From an uncultured Alphaproteobacteria bacterium (GTDB lineage: Bacteria > Pseudomonadota > Alphaproteobacteria > Rhodobacterales > Rhodobacteraceae), in NCBI GenBank assembly GCA_902600895.1, contig CACKLF010000004.1:1-64000 (forward strand): a DNA stretch of 64,000 nucleotides, given 5' to 3'. The first letter of the stretch is position 1; every line of letters begins with the position of its first letter. Position numbers and translations under genes: made by a program. This document shows positions 62,074 through 64,000 of the stretch, piece after piece. Below the pieces are notes generated by a model that made no database searches, was not told the origin of the DNA, and saw only the letters and a program-made list of their open reading frames with translations.

Positions 62074-62799
62074 TCAAATTTTCCTTAATGGACTCCTCAG
62101 GGTATACTTGGTGAAGTAAGAGGCTTGGATGATCCAATTCATTACTCTAGAGCGCTTACTAACTTCAGTATTAACTGGTTCTCCAGAATCAAATTCGCAA
62201 AGTAATAGATTAACTTTCCCAAAATTTTCTATTTTCTGTAATGAAGGAACAAATTTGTTTTTATTATCTTTGTTGAGGTTCTTCGCAAACTCTTTTGTTA
62301 CTAACCAGTACTCGATACTTGGGATGTTGTTCTTTAGTAGCCTATGAGTGAGTATTACATCCTCCCCTGAAATTTCTTCGAAATTTCTGATTTTTTGTGT
62401 CACGCAGGTTCCTTTATGCGCTACAATTTTTAGCTTAAGGTTTTTTGATTGAGAACATGGTTCACACCCACAGGCTTGAACAAAAAGCAAATCTGATGCC
62501 TTACTAGTAAAAGCTTCATTGGCTTTACTCATAGCTAAAAGTATTTTGTCAGCTTGATCAAGTTCTGAATTTTCTTCTGCATAAAAAAACGCAGCGTCTC
62601 CTTCCAGTTTATGTAATTTCATAGTGGGCTCCACAGCTTCAATTACCGATTCTAATAAGTCAGAGATTACTATGGAAGCGTGGTTTTCAAAATTTTTAGC
62701 CATAAACTTTCCAAACAGTGGTTTTTGCTTCAAAGCATGTAACTGCACAAATTCTGTGTAGCCACTTATGTCTGCTATTAAAAAATATCCATTCTGCAT
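62074..62799 (-). CDS. DUF2652 family protein (cyclase-like fold)
   Basis: A 241-aa protein with the DUF2652 signature FLIADISGYTEFVQLHAL, VISDLLESVIEAVEPTMKLHKLEGDAAFFYAEE and CGCEPC in the centre. The first strand with Asp-Ile-Ser-Gly and the GDA motif parallel a class III nucleotide cyclase domain, but catalytic residues are not all evident. It may be a regulatory or degenerate cyclase fold. The C-terminus is basic. Confidence 0.78.
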   Translation of the reverse strand: MQNGYFLIADISGYTEFVQLHALKQKPLFGKFMAKNFENHASIVISDLLESVIEAVEPTMKLHKLEGDAAFFYAEENSELDQADKILLAMSKANEAFTSKASDLLFVQACGCEPCSQSKNLKLKIVAHKGTCVTQKIRNFEEISGEDVILTHRLLKNNIPSIEYWLVTKEFAKNLNKDNKNKFVPSLQKIENFGKVNLLLCEFDSGEPVNTEVSKRSRVMNWIIQASYFTKYTLRSPLRKI

Positions 62800-62963
62800 T
62801 ACAATATGCCTATCTATTAGTTGCCTTGACGAATGCTAATATAAATTAGCGCAAAAAAAATTAAATCTGAATTCTAATTATGATGCTATTAAAAAAGGAA
62901 TTTGAAATCAATTGATGAGTGAAGATATGTCCTTACGTAAAATATATTGCCAATAATTTTTAT

Positions 62964-63701
62964 CTATGTTTTGTATGGACAAACCATGCTCCTTTTCCCA
63001 CTCATGTATTCTTCGATAATTTGAAACATTTTTTCTTTACCAAAGCTTGGTCCATGACCAGCATGAATTGTCCTGATTGGAAACTCCTTGAGACGAAATA
63101 GGCTTTCTTTGAAAACAGTTGGTACAGAGTGATATAAATGGTCATATAAAACACCGTCGTAGAGCGTATCACCTGTAAACATAACGCCAGTTTTTTTCTC
63201 CCATATACCTATAGATCCCGGAGAATGCCCGGGAAAATGAATTATTTGAAAAATCCTATTACCAAGATCAATTATATCGCCCTCCTTGACAGGGTCTGTT
63301 ATTGGTGCAGGTTTCATACACCAGTTATTAATATTAAAATCATCATTGGGCTTTTCAATCAAATGCTCTGCTTTAATCAGTGTTGCCACAGTGGACTCCC
63401 GACTTGGTTTGGCAAAAATATCTAACTCATCAATGTGGCCTGAGCGAACATTGAACTGGTTTAGTCCACCGGCATGATCATGGTGGCTATGAGTGCATAA
63501 TGCGATTATTGGTTTTTTAGAAATCCGGATGATACCATCGGCTAAGGGCCAAAGACCCAGACCTGTATCAATGATCAGATCTTTTTCACTTCCTTGGATA
63601 TGCCAAATGTTGCACCTCCAGTCATCAGATACTTTTTTTTCTAATATCAAAGCAATATCATCTGACACTCTTGTGTAACTATAATCGATAAACTTTTCCA
63701 T
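62964..63701 (-). CDS. MBL-fold metallo-hydrolase
   Basis: A 245-aa metallo-beta-lactamase-fold protein. The HxHxDH motif is at residues 71-76 (CTHSHHDHAGGL). Further ligands are in IHFPGHSPGS, FTGDTLYDG and TIHAGHGPSFG. The layout fits the glyoxalase-II/lactonase-like group of hydrolases. Substrate unknown; it could act on thioesters, lactones or similar. Confidence 0.9.
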   Translation of the reverse strand: MEKFIDYSYTRVSDDIALILEKKVSDDWRCNIWHIQGSEKDLIIDTGLGLWPLADGIIRISKKPIIALCTHSHHDHAGGLNQFNVRSGHIDELDIFAKPSRESTVATLIKAEHLIEKPNDDFNINNWCMKPAPITDPVKEGDIIDLGNRIFQIIHFPGHSPGSIGIWEKKTGVMFTGDTLYDGVLYDHLYHSVPTVFKESLFRLKEFPIRTIHAGHGPSFGKEKMFQIIEEYMSGKRSMVCPYKT

Positions 63702-63844
63702 GTTTCATTTTAAGTCAATTGCAGTCATAAATCTATAAAAGAAAAATAGCTGGTGTGTAAAAAATATTTAAAGATACCAGACTAAAAACTAAATTAATTC
63801 CTTTAATTAAGTGATTTAAGCTTTCTGTTTTGTTACAAATGTGT

Positions 63845-64000
63845 ATGAAAAAATTTTTCCCAATAAGTTTAATGATTTGTGCGTCTTTCTGCTTTGCATG
63901 CGCAAGTATTTTAATAAAAGCCGTAGGTGCAAATTTCTTTGGGGATGGGGTTCATCCTCTTCAAATTACTCATGCTAGATTTTTTTTCTCATCTATAATT
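63845..64000 (+). CDS. EamA/DMT family transporter (3' end outside window)
   Basis: The first 52 codons of a membrane protein: MKKFFPISLMICASFCFACA starts TM1, followed by ILIKAVGA and VHPLQITHARFFFSS, the HPLQI..RFFF motif typical of EamA transporters in this group. ATG 63845 is preferred; an in-frame ATG two codons earlier (63839) is possible. The gene continues past the right edge. Confidence 0.75.
   Translation, partial: MKKFFPISLMICASFCFACASILIKAVGANFFGDGVHPLQITHARFFFSSII

Overview
The window is a 64 kb, AT-rich stretch of a bacterial chromosome. Protein sequences point to an alphaproteobacterium of the order Rhodobacterales (Roseobacter group) with a small, low-GC, marine-type genome. 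This rests on a class II DAHP synthase, a vitamin-B12-dependent ribonucleotide reductase, ornithine-lipid genes, a Mur/Fur-type regulator, a TRAP transporter, the DUF2244/ctaD pair, Bpt aminoacyl-transferase and an acetyl-type MetA. Lineage is an inference from recalled family resemblance; no search was run. TTG is a frequent start codon here.

Region 1 (1-32.8 kb) is conserved core genome. Plus-strand aroG-type DAHP synthase, gmk, a gamma carbonic anhydrase-like gene, olsB and olsA face a tightly packed minus-strand run fabI-gpt-metC-mazG-fur-eno, in which Fur and enolase reading frames overlap. Then come pdxH, a DUF192 protein, tRNA-Pro, an SDR and an MDR oxidoreductase, an M24 peptidase with an unusual 17-codon leader ORF, an EamA exporter, nrdJ, ilvIH, a TRAP transporter (dctPQM) whose DctM carries a long cytoplasmic-looking tail, bpt, an alpha/beta hydrolase, metA with an upstream P-loop ATPase, DUF2244-ctaD, lipB and tRNA-Leu(GAG).

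Region 2 (32.8-about 43 kb) is a decayed genomic island at the 3' end of tRNA-Leu. A tyrosine integrase with a frameshift, a nonsense codon and a mutated catalytic Arg sits between two perfect 95-bp inverted repeats, one of which contains the tRNA 3' end. Four copies of a roughly 120-bp dispersed repeat separate blocks of cargo: a set of small secreted proteins, a b561/Rieske-like redox pair, an extensin-like peptidase and a methyltransferase. Several small genes here are broken by single in-frame stops.

Region 3 (43-64 kb) is accessory-rich: an MFS exporter, a TPR adenylate cyclase, EamA transporters, a HupE/DUF4198 divergent pair with overlapping signal-peptide codons, several small ferredoxin-fold and NTF2-like proteins, an HNH protein, asparaginase, a ureohydrolase, a cupin, an internally deleted SMR protein, a Sel1 protein, DUF2652 and a metallo-beta-lactamase-fold hydrolase. 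A further EamA gene runs off the right edge.

The strongest candidates for something undescribed are the inverted-repeat-bounded integrase module at tRNA-Leu, the dispersed repeat family that delimits island cargo, and the clusters of small secreted cysteine proteins, one family of which recurs about 22 kb away.
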